NCBI RefSeq assembly: GCF_001718695.1
Contig: NZ_CP013421.1
Span: 124,001 to 188,000 of the forward strand
DNA length: 64,000 bases
DNA from: Burkholderia ubonensis
GTDB taxonomy: Bacteria; Pseudomonadota; Gammaproteobacteria; Burkholderiales; Burkholderiaceae
Direction: 5' to 3'
Shown piece by piece: positions 37,121 through 45,606 of this stretch. A model generated the notes under the pieces. That model saw only the letters and a list, made by a program, of their open reading frames with translations. It did not search any database and was not told where the DNA came from. Positions within the stretch are counted from its first letter, which is position 1. Each line of letters opens with the position of its first letter. Made by a program: the position numbers and the translations under genes.

Positions 37121-37624
37121 ATGCAGACCGGTTCGTTGATGGAAACCTTGCACGACGGCGCGGAGCTCGCCGTGTGCGACGTGCGGGACGTGCTGCCGCA
37201 TCGCGGCACGATGCTGTTGCTCGACACGATCGAGCGCTGTTCCGAAACCGCGATCGAGGTGAGTGCGACCGCGCGCCGCGACGCGTGGTACGCGGACGAC
37301 GACGGCGCGATGCCCGCGTGGATCGGCATCGAGCTGATGGCGCAGGCGATCGCCGCGCACGTCGGGCTGCTGGCGCGGCACGCGGGCGGCCGCGCGAAGC
37401 CGGGCGTGCTGCTCGGCGCGAACCGCTACAGCGCGCATCGGGCCGCGTTCGAGGCGGGGGCGACGCTGCGGATCGCGGCGCGCGAACTGCTGCGCGGCGA
37501 CGAAGGGCACGGCGCGTACGAATGCGCGATCCATGCCGACGGCCAATGCTGCGCGGAAGCGATCGTCAAGGTGTACCAGCCGGACGATTTTCAGTCTTTT
37601 ATCGAAGGGAGCTTCAATTCATGA
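37121..37624 (+). CDS. apeP: 3-hydroxyacyl-ACP dehydratase (ApeP)
   Basis: 167 residues, hot-dog fold. The motif DVLPHRGTMLLLD resembles the FabZ active-site segment, and GIELMAQAIAAHVG the central helix. It probably works with the dehydratase domain fused to ApeH to form the conjugated double bonds. ATG 37121 is two bases after apeO; a second ATG at 37139 is an alternative. Confidence 0.87.
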   Translation: MQTGSLMETLHDGAELAVCDVRDVLPHRGTMLLLDTIERCSETAIEVSATARRDAWYADDDGAMPAWIGIELMAQAIAAHVGLLARHAGGRAKPGVLLGANRYSAHRAAFEAGATLRIAARELLRGDEGHGAYECAIHADGQCCAEAIVKVYQPDDFQSFIEGSFNS

Positions 37625-38346
37625 CTCGGCGAGTTCTCGTGACCGGCGCGAGCCGCGGCATTGGCCGGGCCGTCGCGCTGCGACTGGCGGCGGACGGCTT
37701 CGCGGTGACGGTGCATTGCCGCAGCGGGCGCGCGGATGCGGAGGCCGTCGCCGAGACGATTCGCGCGCAGGGCGGCACGGCGAGCGTGCTGCAGTTCGAC
37801 GTGCGCGACCGCGCGGCCTGCCGGCAACTGCTCGAGGCCGACGTGGCCGCGCACGGCGCGTACTACGGGATCGTCTGCAGCGCGGGCGTGACGCGCGACG
37901 GCGCGTTTCCGGCGCTGTCCGACGAGGACTGGGACGTCGTGATCGAGACCGGGCTCGACGGCTTCTACAACGTCGTTCATCCGCTGACGATGCCGATGGT
38001 GCGGCTGCGCAAAGGCGGCCGCATCGTGACGATCGCGTCGGTGTCCGGCGTGATGGGCAATCGCGGGCAGGTCAACTACAGCGCGGCGAAGGCCGGCCTG
38101 ATCGGCGCGACGAAGGCGCTCGCGGTCGAGCTCGCGTCGCGCAACATCACGGTCAACTGCGTCGCACCCGGTCTCGTCGATACCGGGATGCTCGACGACG
38201 TGCCGCTCGAGCACGCGTTGAAGACGGTGCCGATGGGGCGCGTCGGGCAACCCGACGAAGTCGCGTCGGTCGTCGGCTTCCTGATGTCGGATGCGGCGCG
38301 CTACGTCACCCGGCAGGTGATCGGCATCAACGGCGGGATGATCTGA
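37621..38346 (+). CDS. apeQ: 3-oxoacyl-ACP reductase (ApeQ)
   Basis: 241 residues, short-chain dehydrogenase of the FabG type. NADPH site VTGASRGIGRA, catalytic Ser in TIASVSGVMGN, and the YSAAK Tyr/Lys pair at NYSAAKAGL. It reduces each new keto group during polyene elongation. It overlaps apeP and abuts apeR. Confidence 0.93.
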   Translation: MTRRVLVTGASRGIGRAVALRLAADGFAVTVHCRSGRADAEAVAETIRAQGGTASVLQFDVRDRAACRQLLEADVAAHGAYYGIVCSAGVTRDGAFPALSDEDWDVVIETGLDGFYNVVHPLTMPMVRLRKGGRIVTIASVSGVMGNRGQVNYSAAKAGLIGATKALAVELASRNITVNCVAPGLVDTGMLDDVPLEHALKTVPMGRVGQPDEVASVVGFLMSDAARYVTRQVIGINGGMI

Positions 38347-39575
38347 TGAAGCGGGTGGTCGTGACGGGAATGGGCGGCGTGACCGCGTTCGGCCAGCACT
38401 GGCACGAGATCGACGCGCGCCTGCGCGAGCGGCGCAATGCGGTGCGGCGCATGCCGGAATGGGATTGCTACGAAGCGCTGCATACGCGGCTCGCGTGTCC
38501 GTTGCCGGCGTTCGAAGTGCCGAAGTCCTATCCGCGCAAGAAGACGCGGTCGATGGGCCCGGTGTCGATGTATGCGGTGCGGGCGAGCGAGCTCGCGCTC
38601 GCCGACGCCGGTCTCGCGGACGATCCGTCGATCAAGGACGGCAGGATGGGCGTCGCGTACGGGTCGTCGTCGGGCTCGGTCGAGCCGATCCGCGCGTTCG
38701 GCGCGATGCTCGAAACGGGTTCGATGCGCGACGTGACGTCGAACAGCTACGTGCAGATGATGCCGCACACGACGGCCGTCAACGTCAGCCTGTTCTGGGA
38801 CCTGAAAGGCCGGATCGTGCCGACGTCGTCCGCGTGCGCGTCGGGCAGCCAGGCGATCGGCTACGCGTACGAAGCGATCGCGACCGGCAAGCAGACGCTG
38901 ATGCTCGCGGGCGGCGCGGAGGAGCTGTCGGGCCCGGCGGTCGCGGTGTTCGACACGCTGTACGCGACCAGCACGCGCAATGACGAGGCCAGGCTGACGC
39001 CGCGCCCGTTCGACGTCGATCGCGACGGGCTCGTGGTCGGCGAGGGGGCGGCTACGCTCGTGCTCGAGGAATACGAGCACGCGATCGCGCGCGGCGCGAC
39101 GATCCATGCGGAGGTGGTCGGCTTCGGCTGCAATTCCGACGGCGCGCACATCACGCAGCCGACGGCCGAGACGATGGCGATCGCGATGCGGCTCGCGCTG
39201 CGCGACGCCGGGCTCGATCCGGCGGCGATCGCGTATGTGAACGCGCACGGCACGTCGACCGATCGCGGCGACGTCGCCGAGAGTCACGCGACCGCGTCGG
39301 TGTTCGGCGAGCGCATGCCGATCAGCTCGCTGAAGAGCTACGTCGGCCACACGCTAGGCGCCTGCGGCGCGCTCGAGGCGTGGTGGACGATCGAGATGAT
39401 GAAGCGCAACGCGTATGCGCCGACGCTGAACCTGGAGAACGTCGATCCCGCGTGCGCGGCGCTCGACTACATCGTCGGCGCGGCGCGCGAGATCGACGCC
39501 GAGTTCGTGATGAGCAACAACTTCGCGTTCGGCGGGATCAACACGTCGTTGATCTTCCGGCGCATCGCCGCGTGA
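38346..39575 (+). CDS. apeR: Aryl-polyene beta-ketoacyl synthase (ApeR)
   Basis: 409 residues with a full triad: Cys in SSACASGSQAIG, His in AHGTSTDRGD and His in SYVGHTLGACG. ApeR-type enzymes are the second, homodimeric ketosynthase of the pathway, used for the first elongation. Its sequence is closer to FabF than the other two ketosynthases here. It overlaps the following ketosynthase gene. Confidence 0.9.
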   Translation: MKRVVVTGMGGVTAFGQHWHEIDARLRERRNAVRRMPEWDCYEALHTRLACPLPAFEVPKSYPRKKTRSMGPVSMYAVRASELALADAGLADDPSIKDGRMGVAYGSSSGSVEPIRAFGAMLETGSMRDVTSNSYVQMMPHTTAVNVSLFWDLKGRIVPTSSACASGSQAIGYAYEAIATGKQTLMLAGGAEELSGPAVAVFDTLYATSTRNDEARLTPRPFDVDRDGLVVGEGAATLVLEEYEHAIARGATIHAEVVGFGCNSDGAHITQPTAETMAIAMRLALRDAGLDPAAIAYVNAHGTSTDRGDVAESHATASVFGERMPISSLKSYVGHTLGACGALEAWWTIEMMKRNAYAPTLNLENVDPACAALDYIVGAAREIDAEFVMSNNFAFGGINTSLIFRRIAA

Positions 39576-40816
39576 CGGCCGCCCGCCCGATGCCTGCGCG
39601 CGTCGTCGTCACGGGGCTCGGCATCGTGTCGTGCCTCGGCAATTCGCTCGACGGCGTGTCGGCGGCGCTGCGCGCGGGCCGCTCGGCGCTCGCGCGCGTC
39701 GATGCATGGCGCGCGCGCGGGTTCCGCAGCCAGGTCGCGGGCGTCGCCAGTGTCGCGGCGGAGCCGCCGTTCGCGCGCAAGCACGAGCGCTTCATGGGCG
39801 ACACCGCGCGCTTCGCCGCGCATGCGGCGGCGAAGGCGATCGACGACGCAGCGCTCGATCCCGCGCGATTGCGTTCGCCGCGCGCGGGCGCGATCGTCGG
39901 CTCCGGCATCGGCTCGATGGCCGCCTATGACGACGCGATGGCGATTGCCGCGCAGCGCGGCATCGACAAGACGCCGCCTTACGTCGTGCCCAAGGCGATG
40001 AGCAGCACCGCGTCGGCCTGCGTCGCCCAGCTGTTCGGCATCGAAGGCGTCGCGTATTCGCCGTCGTCCGCGTGCACGAGCTCGGCGCTCGCGATCGGGC
40101 AGGCGATGCAGCTGATCCGGTCCGGCTGCCAGGACGTCGTGCTGGCGGGCGGCAGCGACGCGCTGCACGACAACATGACGCTGATGTTCGATGCGATGGG
40201 CGTGTTGTCCGGTCGACGATTCAACGACACGCCGGACCAGGCGTCGAGACCGTACGGCATCGGCCGCGACGGCTTCGTGATCGCGTCGGGCGCGGGCATC
40301 CTCGTGCTCGAATCGCTCGAGCACGCACGCGCGCGCGGCGCGCGGATCCATGCGGAGCTGGTCGGCTTCGGCCAGTGCACCGACAACGCGGGCATGGCGG
40401 CGCCGCATGCGCGCGGTATCGCCCGCGCGATGCGCGATGCGGTCGAAGCCGGCGGCGGACGGCGCCCGGACTACGTGAACACGCACGCGCCGTCGACGCC
40501 GCTCGGCGACGTCGAGGAATTGGCGGCGCTCGCGGACGTGTTCGGCGACGACGTGCCCGCATTCTCGTCGACGAAGGGGATGACCGGCCATCCGCTCGGC
40601 GCGAGCGGCGCGCACGAGGCGATCTACGCGATCCTGATGATGCGCGATGGTTTCATCGCGGGCACGGCCGTCGACGGGACGCCCGATCCCGCGGTCGGGC
40701 GCATGCCGCTCGTGCGCACCGCGCGCGACGCGCGGATCGAGCGGGCGCTGTCGGTCTCGTTCGGATTCGGCGGCAGTTGCGCGAGCCTGTTGTTGGACGC
40801 CTGGAAGGACGATTGA
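39572..40816 (+). CDS. Third beta-ketoacyl synthase of the aryl-polyene cluster
   Basis: 414 residues from a GTG overlapping the apeR stop; an ATG at 39590 is possible. The triad is complete: Cys in SSACTSSALAIG, His in VNTHAPSTPLGD and His in KGMTGHPLGASG. The commonly described APE clusters have two ketosynthases plus a chain-length factor, so this extra enzyme is notable. It may set chain length or starter choice, or serve a side chain. Last gene of the tight run. Confidence 0.87.
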   Translation: MTAARPMPARVVVTGLGIVSCLGNSLDGVSAALRAGRSALARVDAWRARGFRSQVAGVASVAAEPPFARKHERFMGDTARFAAHAAAKAIDDAALDPARLRSPRAGAIVGSGIGSMAAYDDAMAIAAQRGIDKTPPYVVPKAMSSTASACVAQLFGIEGVAYSPSSACTSSALAIGQAMQLIRSGCQDVVLAGGSDALHDNMTLMFDAMGVLSGRRFNDTPDQASRPYGIGRDGFVIASGAGILVLESLEHARARGARIHAELVGFGQCTDNAGMAAPHARGIARAMRDAVEAGGGRRPDYVNTHAPSTPLGDVEELAALADVFGDDVPAFSSTKGMTGHPLGASGAHEAIYAILMMRDGFIAGTAVDGTPDPAVGRMPLVRTARDARIERALSVSFGFGGSCASLLLDAWKDD

Positions 40817-40848
40817 TCTGAACCTGATGAGCTGAGAGGGCGATAACC

Positions 40849-41274
40849 ATGAAACAAGCAGGACTTCTGGCCGGCATGCTGGCCGCGGCTGCGTTGCTGA
40901 CGGGGTGCGGCACGGTGGTGCGTTCGCTGCCTTTGCCGGCAGCGGCGACGGCGGCGGACAGCAGCGGTGTCGCGGTCTACTTCGGTGCGCAGCCGCATCC
41001 GGACGTGAAGGCCGTCATCGGCCCGCATTCGGCGTCCGTGCGCGTGCAGCGCGGCACGCTGAACGAGCAGCCGACGTGCGATCAGGCGCTCGCCGAGGCG
41101 CTGGGCCGCCTGCGCACGTATGCGAAGAACCACGGCGGGAATGCGGTCGTCAACGTGACGACGCGTTTTCACGAGAACCAGTCGAATTCGACTACCGGCT
41201 ATACGTGCGGCGTGAGCCCCAGCGCGGGCGCGATCGCCGTGTCGGGCGATGTCGTGAAACTGAACGTCCGATAA
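40849..41274 (+). CDS. Small predicted lipoprotein
   Basis: 141 residues. A lipoprotein signal peptide ends in the lipobox LLTGC at residues 15-19. The mature part has the core VYFGAQPHPDVKAVIGPHS, CDQALAEALGRLRTYAKNHGGNAVVNV and two further cysteines that may form a disulfide. It is clearly related to the next gene's product. Function unknown. It follows the APE run after 32 bp, so may be co-transcribed. Confidence 0.75.
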   Translation: MKQAGLLAGMLAAAALLTGCGTVVRSLPLPAAATAADSSGVAVYFGAQPHPDVKAVIGPHSASVRVQRGTLNEQPTCDQALAEALGRLRTYAKNHGGNAVVNVTTRFHENQSNSTTGYTCGVSPSAGAIAVSGDVVKLNVR

Positions 41275-41284
41275 CGGAGTACCG

Positions 41285-41719
41285 ATGAAACATCGCATCG
41301 CACTGGCGTTGCTCGCCGCGTCGTTTGCTGCCCCGGCCGCCTACGCGCGCGACACGATCGACACCTACCCGATCGACAGCGCACTGACGAGCGAGCCGGG
41401 CAAGGTCGACGACAGCATCGCGCTGTATTTCGGCGATCGGCCGCATCCGCGCGTGCTCAAGTCGTACGGGACGTTCGCGACCAACAAGAAGACCAACGCG
41501 TTCGGCAAGAGCGACGAGGCCGCGTGCCAGCACGTGTTCCTGTCGGCCGTGATCGAGCTTCAGGCGCGCGCCAAGCAGGAAGGCGGCAATGCCGTGATCG
41601 GCATCAACAGCAACTATCGGAACGTGTTGCACTCGAGCACGAGCGCGTACACCTGCGGCGCCGGCGCATTCGTGGCCGGCGTGGCGTTGACGGGCGAAGT
41701 CGTGACGTTGAAGCGGTAA
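41285..41719 (+). CDS. Small exported protein, paralogue of the lipoprotein before it
   Basis: 144 residues with a Sec signal (IALALLAASFAAPAAYA) and no lipobox. The core ALYFGDRPHPRVLKSYGTF, ACQHVFLSAVIELQARAKQ, EGGNAVIGINSNY parallels the preceding lipoprotein segment by segment, including the 'GGNAV' turn and a C-terminal cysteine (YTCG). The pair probably arose by duplication. Function unknown. Confidence 0.75.
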   Translation: MKHRIALALLAASFAAPAAYARDTIDTYPIDSALTSEPGKVDDSIALYFGDRPHPRVLKSYGTFATNKKTNAFGKSDEAACQHVFLSAVIELQARAKQEGGNAVIGINSNYRNVLHSSTSAYTCGAGAFVAGVALTGEVVTLKR

Positions 41720-41738
41720 CGCGCGTCGATCCGCAACG

Positions 41739-41756
41739 GGCCGCCGCGAGGCGGCC
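41739..41756. terminator. Hairpin between convergent genes
   Basis: GGCCGCC-GCGA-GGCGGCC is a perfect 7-bp stem with a 4-base loop. It sits between the convergent exported-protein gene and the methyltransferase gene. No strong T run follows on either side, so it is a possible rather than certain bidirectional terminator. Confidence 0.45.
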
Positions 41757-41765
41757 TCGTCGGGC

Positions 41766-42485
41766 TCAGGCAGGCTTGCATGCGGCCACGTTGACGAGCG
41801 TTTCGCGGCGCTTGCCGGGCTTGGGGGTGTAGAGGCCGATGCGCTCGAGCAGGCCGAAGTCCTTCGCGCGGCTCCACCACAGGTACGGCAGCGATACGTT
41901 CCGCTCGTCGAACGAGAAGCCCGCGCCGCGCAGCATCGCGAGATAGCCGTCCGCGCTCTTCTGCACGTGCATCGGATGCCGGAACAGCAGCCGGATGACC
42001 CACGACTTGATGTAGGCGTCGGTCGATTCGGCGAACAGCAGCAGGCCGTTCGGCTTCAGCACGCGGCGAAACTCGGCCAGCGCGCGCTCCTGCTCGACGA
42101 GGTGGTGGAAGGTCTGGTGACAGAACACGATGTCGACGCTCGCGTCGGCCAGCGGAATCTGTGTGCAGTCGGCCCGATGCAGCTCGACCGGCGTGGCGCA
42201 GCGGCCGGCTTGGTGCGTCGCTTGCGCGAGCGATTCGTCGTGGCATTCGATGCCGACGATCTTGCGCGGCGAGAACGCATCGTTCAGGAGCCTGAACGAC
42301 TTGCCCTGGCCGCAGCCCGCGTCGAGGATGACCGGGGCGGCCGGCAGCGGCGTCGTAATGAGCCGCTTCAGGTCGTTGATGGCCACCCGCAGCACGTGAT
42401 GTTCCCAGGTGTGCGTGCGCAGGAACCAGACGCCGAAGCGGGTTTCGGGAACATAGGCGGGAGCGTGCGTACGGTGGGACGTCAT
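41766..42485 (-). CDS. SAM-dependent methyltransferase
   Basis: 239 residues, class I methyltransferase fold. SAM-binding motif ILDAGCGQGKSFRLL, acidic end of the second strand (VGIECHD), and the motif IVFCHQTFHHLVEQERALAE followed by RRVLKPNGLLLFAE. ATG 42485 is chosen; the open frame extends upstream without a good start. Methyltransferases are common next to APE clusters, where O-methylation of the aryl head is known. It is divergent from the flavin enzyme gene, 109 bp away. Substrate not shown. Confidence 0.82.
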   Translation of the reverse strand: MTSHRTHAPAYVPETRFGVWFLRTHTWEHHVLRVAINDLKRLITTPLPAAPVILDAGCGQGKSFRLLNDAFSPRKIVGIECHDESLAQATHQAGRCATPVELHRADCTQIPLADASVDIVFCHQTFHHLVEQERALAEFRRVLKPNGLLLFAESTDAYIKSWVIRLLFRHPMHVQKSADGYLAMLRGAGFSFDERNVSLPYLWWSRAKDFGLLERIGLYTPKPGKRRETLVNVAACKPA

Positions 42486-42594
42486 GGGCCTTGGTCGGAA
42501 TCCGGGATTTGTTTGGCGCCCATTGTAGTTTGCAACGCCATGTTGCGGCGTGAGAAACGTAAGATACCCAATCAATCGAAATGAACGGGCAAGC
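42486..42594. promoter_or_regulatory. Divergent promoter region, methyltransferase / flavin enzyme
   Basis: 109 bp of lower GC content between two divergent starts. It contains the inverted repeat GCAAC-GCCAT-GTTGC (42532-42546), a possible operator. No -35/-10 pair stands out. Confidence 0.35.
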
Positions 42595-43887
42595 ATGAAC
42601 GAGATGAAATCGAATTCGGTCGACGTCGCGATCATCGGCGCCGGGCCTTCCGGCGCGGTGGCCGCGGGACTGTTGCGCAAGGCGGGGCGGTCGGTGCTCG
42701 TGCTGGAGCGCCAGCATTTTCCGCGCTTTTCGATCGGGGAGAGCCTGTTGCCGCAGAGCATGCATTACCTCGACGAGGCGGGCATGCTGCAGGCCGTCGT
42801 GGAGGCGGGCTTCCAGTTCAAGAACGGCGCGTATTTCGTGCATCGCGATCGCATGTCGTCGTTCGATTTCCGCGACAAGTTCTCCGACGGCTGGGGCACG
42901 GCCTATCAGGTCGAACGCGCCGCGTTCGACGATCTGCTGATCCGCTGCGCGGAGAAGCAGGGCGCGCAGGTGCGATTCGGTCATGCCGTGCGTGCGTTTC
43001 ACGCCGGCGATACGCCGCGGCTCGACGTGGTCGACGAGGCCGGCCACGAATATTCCGTTCAAGCGTCGTTCGTGCTGGACGCGAGCGGCTTCGGCCGCGT
43101 GCTGCCGCGGCTGCTCGACCTCGAGGCGCCCACGCGCATGCCGACGCGCGCGGCGCTGTTCTCGCACGTCGAGGATCGCCTGCCGGCCGGGTCGACCGAT
43201 CGCGACAAGATCTGCATCGCGGTGCATCCGGAGCGGCGCGACGTGTGGTTCTGGATGATTCCATTGACGAACGGCCGCTCGTCGGTCGGCTGCGTCGCCG
43301 AAGCGGCGTTCCTCGACGTGCCGGAAGCGCGGCGCGAAGCGCTGTTGCGCGAGCTGTTGCAGACGGAGCCGACGCTCGCCCGTCTCGTCGGCGAGAAGCC
43401 GTTCGTGATGCCGGTGCGCCATATCGGCGGCTATGCGGCCAACGTCGAGCGGCTGCACGGCCCCGGCTATGCGCTGCTCGGCAATGCCGGCGAGTTTCTC
43501 GATCCGATCTTCTCGTCGGGCGTCACGATTGCCATGCGCTCGTCGCATCTGGCGGTGCAGGCGCTCGAACGGCAGTGGCGCGGCGAGGCGGTGGACTGGC
43601 AGCGGGATTACGACGTCGCGCTGCGCAAGGGCATCGATACGTTCCGCGCGTTCGTCGAGAAATGGTATTCGGGCGACCTGCAGGACATCGTCTTCCACGA
43701 CGACAAGGCGCCGGAAGTGAAGCGCATGGTCTGCGCGATCCTGGCAGGGTACGCGTGGGACGAGACGAATCCATTCGTTCGGGAGCCGGCGCGCGGCCTC
43801 GATATCCTCGCGCAATTGTGTTGCCCGACGGGGGCGTCCGGCAACGCCGCTCAAGCGGCGACGCCGGACGGGGCGCGACGCCGTTGA
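42595..43887 (+). CDS. Flavin-dependent halogenase-like monooxygenase
   Basis: 430 residues. FAD-binding GAGPSGAVAAGLLRKAG at the N-terminus, then FPRFSIGESLLPQS, and the flavin site GNAGEFLDPIFSSG. The segment DVWFWMIPL fits the WxWxIP pattern that marks flavin-dependent halogenases and their close relatives. Such enzymes are found in flexirubin and xanthomonadin-type aryl-polyene loci, where the aryl ring can be chlorinated or brominated. Some relatives are plain oxidoreductases, so halogenation is not proven. Confidence 0.8.
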   Translation: MNEMKSNSVDVAIIGAGPSGAVAAGLLRKAGRSVLVLERQHFPRFSIGESLLPQSMHYLDEAGMLQAVVEAGFQFKNGAYFVHRDRMSSFDFRDKFSDGWGTAYQVERAAFDDLLIRCAEKQGAQVRFGHAVRAFHAGDTPRLDVVDEAGHEYSVQASFVLDASGFGRVLPRLLDLEAPTRMPTRAALFSHVEDRLPAGSTDRDKICIAVHPERRDVWFWMIPLTNGRSSVGCVAEAAFLDVPEARREALLRELLQTEPTLARLVGEKPFVMPVRHIGGYAANVERLHGPGYALLGNAGEFLDPIFSSGVTIAMRSSHLAVQALERQWRGEAVDWQRDYDVALRKGIDTFRAFVEKWYSGDLQDIVFHDDKAPEVKRMVCAILAGYAWDETNPFVREPARGLDILAQLCCPTGASGNAAQAATPDGARRR

Positions 43888-43996
43888 ATCCGACGGCGTT
43901 CCAGCTCGCACAAGCACGGCGTTTCCGCTCCCCGAAGCGTCGCAATCTTCCCGCGAGGAGCAGGACGCAAAGCGGACCGGCGCGAATGCGCGGGCG

Positions 43997-44476
43997 TTAC
44001 TTGCTGGCCGTCCGCAGTTTCTCGCTCGCCGCGCGGAACGCGGCGTAGTGATCGCCCTCGTCGGCGGCGATCTGCCGGAACATCGCGGCCACTTTCTTGT
44101 CGCCGGCCGCATCGGCCTGCTCCGCGAACTTGACGTACATCTTGGTGTTCTCGTAGTGCTCGCCGGCCATGCCGTCGGCGAGGTTGGCCTCGTCGGACTT
44201 CGCCAGATTCAGCGCTTCCGCCTCGCGCGCGAAGTGCTCGTTGGCTTCCACGTTCGCGCTCTCGTCGAACAGCTTCGCGATCTCCGGGTGGCCGCTCTTG
44301 CGCGCATGCTCGGCGTAGGCCAGGTACTTCAGGTGCGCGTAGGCCTCGCCGTGCATCGCGGCCTCGAGGTTCTGCTTCGTCTGGTCTTTCAACGGACCGT
44401 CGGCGAACGCGGGAGCCGCGACGAACGAAAGCGCCGCCAGCGCGGCGACGGGCATCTGTTGCTTGAAGCGTTTCAT
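43997..44476 (-). CDS. Exported rubrerythrin-like di-iron protein
   Basis: 159 residues. A signal peptide (MPVAALAALSFVAAPAFA) is followed by a ferritin-like four-helix domain with metal ligands in EAAMHGEAYAHLKYLAY, NVEANEHFAREAEAL, MAGEHYENTKMY and AADEGDHYAAF. The rubredoxin domain of classic rubrerythrins is missing. Cytoplasmic rubrerythrins reduce peroxide; an exported form is uncommon. ATG 44476 places the signal at the N-terminus; an upstream start at 44518 would hide it. Divergent from the PepSY gene. Confidence 0.8.
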   Translation of the reverse strand: MKRFKQQMPVAALAALSFVAAPAFADGPLKDQTKQNLEAAMHGEAYAHLKYLAYAEHARKSGHPEIAKLFDESANVEANEHFAREAEALNLAKSDEANLADGMAGEHYENTKMYVKFAEQADAAGDKKVAAMFRQIAADEGDHYAAFRAASEKLRTASK

Positions 44477-44695
44477 GATCGGTATCCTTTTCGGGAACGT
44501 CGCCGACCGTGGCGACACCGACCATGTTGTCGTGCAGGATTGACAATGTCCTGACGTGCGCCACGACGTGCAACGACCATCGGTGTGTGACGACGCGCTT
44601 CGGCGCGGGTTTGTCAGGACATGGTCAGAAGGCGTCTCTAAGCTTGGCGATGAGCGCGCCTTGCGCTCGCCGTTTCAGGCAAGAGGAGCCGCAAC
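44477..44695. promoter_or_regulatory. Divergent control region with paired operator candidates
   Basis: 219 bp between the exported rubrerythrin and PepSY genes. It holds two near-identical 15-bp elements in opposite orientation: GTCAGGACATTGTCA (minus strand, 44541-44555) and GTCAGGACATGGTCA (plus strand, 44613-44627). Each contains two GTCA units 11 bp apart, the spacing used by OmpR-type regulators. The response regulator gene three genes downstream is the obvious candidate to bind them. Confidence 0.6.
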
Positions 44696-44980
44696 ATGAA
44701 TCGCAACCGCATCGGCAGCATCGTCGCTATCATCCTGCTGGGCAGCATCGCCGGCCAGGCCGTCGCCAGCCCGACCTGCACGCGTCAGCCCGAATCGCAA
44801 TGGCTGAGCGAGACGGAGATGCAGAAGAAGATCAGTCAGATGGGCTACAAGGAAATCAAGGTGTTCAAGAAAACCACGTCCGGTTGCTACGAGATCTACG
44901 GTCGCACGGCCGACGGCCGCAAGGCCGAGGTCTATTTCAATCCGGTGACGGGCGCGGTCGTCGAAAGCAACGTGGACTAG
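44696..44980 (+). CDS. Exported PepSY-domain protein
   Basis: 94 residues with a Sec signal (GSIVAIILLGSIAGQAVA) and one PepSY domain: SETEMQKKISQMGYKEIKVF then YEIYGRTADGRKAEVYFNPVTG. Two cysteines in the mature part may pair. PepSY proteins often sit beside two-component systems and cytochrome b561 genes, as here. It is followed by cytochrome b561 with a 2-bp gap. Confidence 0.85.
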   Translation: MNRNRIGSIVAIILLGSIAGQAVASPTCTRQPESQWLSETEMQKKISQMGYKEIKVFKKTTSGCYEIYGRTADGRKAEVYFNPVTGAVVESNVD

Positions 44981-44982
44981 CC

Positions 44983-45606
44983 ATGCTGCCGTTGCATCGT
45001 CACGACACGCAGATCACTCCCGCCGCCGCCGGACATGACGCGAACGCGCGGTCGATCCCGGTGTGGGACCTCGTCGTGCGCATCTTTCACTGGAGCGTCG
45101 TGGCCGGCGTGCTCGCGAACTACGTGTTTCTCGAAGCCGGCAAGGCGCCGCACCGTTACGTCGGCTACGCGGTGGCCGGCGCGCTCGCCGTGCGCGTCGT
45201 GTGGGGCTTCGTCGGCAGCACGCACGCGCGCTTCGCGGACTTCGTCACGACGCCGCGCGCGGCGGTGATGCACATCGCGAGCGCTGCAACCGGGCGCGAT
45301 CGCCGCTATGTCGGCCACAACCCGGCGGGCGGCCTCATGATGCTCGCGCTGATGGCGCTGCTCGCCGCCGTCTGCATCACGGGCTGGATGCAGGGCCTCG
45401 ACCGCTTCTGGGGCGAGCAATGGCTGCAGACCACGCATGCGTTGCTCGTCGACGCCGTGCTGGTCATGGCGGCGCTGCACGTGACGGCCGCGGTAGTGGA
45501 GAGCCGCCGACATCACGAGAACCTCGTGCTTGCGATGGTGACCGGGCGCAAACGGGCAGCATCTGAAACGGACGTCGATCATGCGGCTGCTGCTCGTCGA
45601 AGATAA
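44983..45606 (+). CDS. Cytochrome b561-family membrane protein
   Basis: 207 residues with four membrane spans. Haem histidines are visible in VVRIFHWSVVAG, GKAPHRYVGYAV, LQTTHALLVDAV and LVMAALHVTAAVV. It probably carries electrons across the inner membrane; its partner may be the small PepSY protein or the exported rubrerythrin. The 3' end overlaps the response regulator gene by 26 bp, so all four genes likely form one operon. Confidence 0.87.
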   Translation: MLPLHRHDTQITPAAAGHDANARSIPVWDLVVRIFHWSVVAGVLANYVFLEAGKAPHRYVGYAVAGALAVRVVWGFVGSTHARFADFVTTPRAAVMHIASAATGRDRRYVGHNPAGGLMMLALMALLAAVCITGWMQGLDRFWGEQWLQTTHALLVDAVLVMAALHVTAAVVESRRHHENLVLAMVTGRKRAASETDVDHAAAARRR

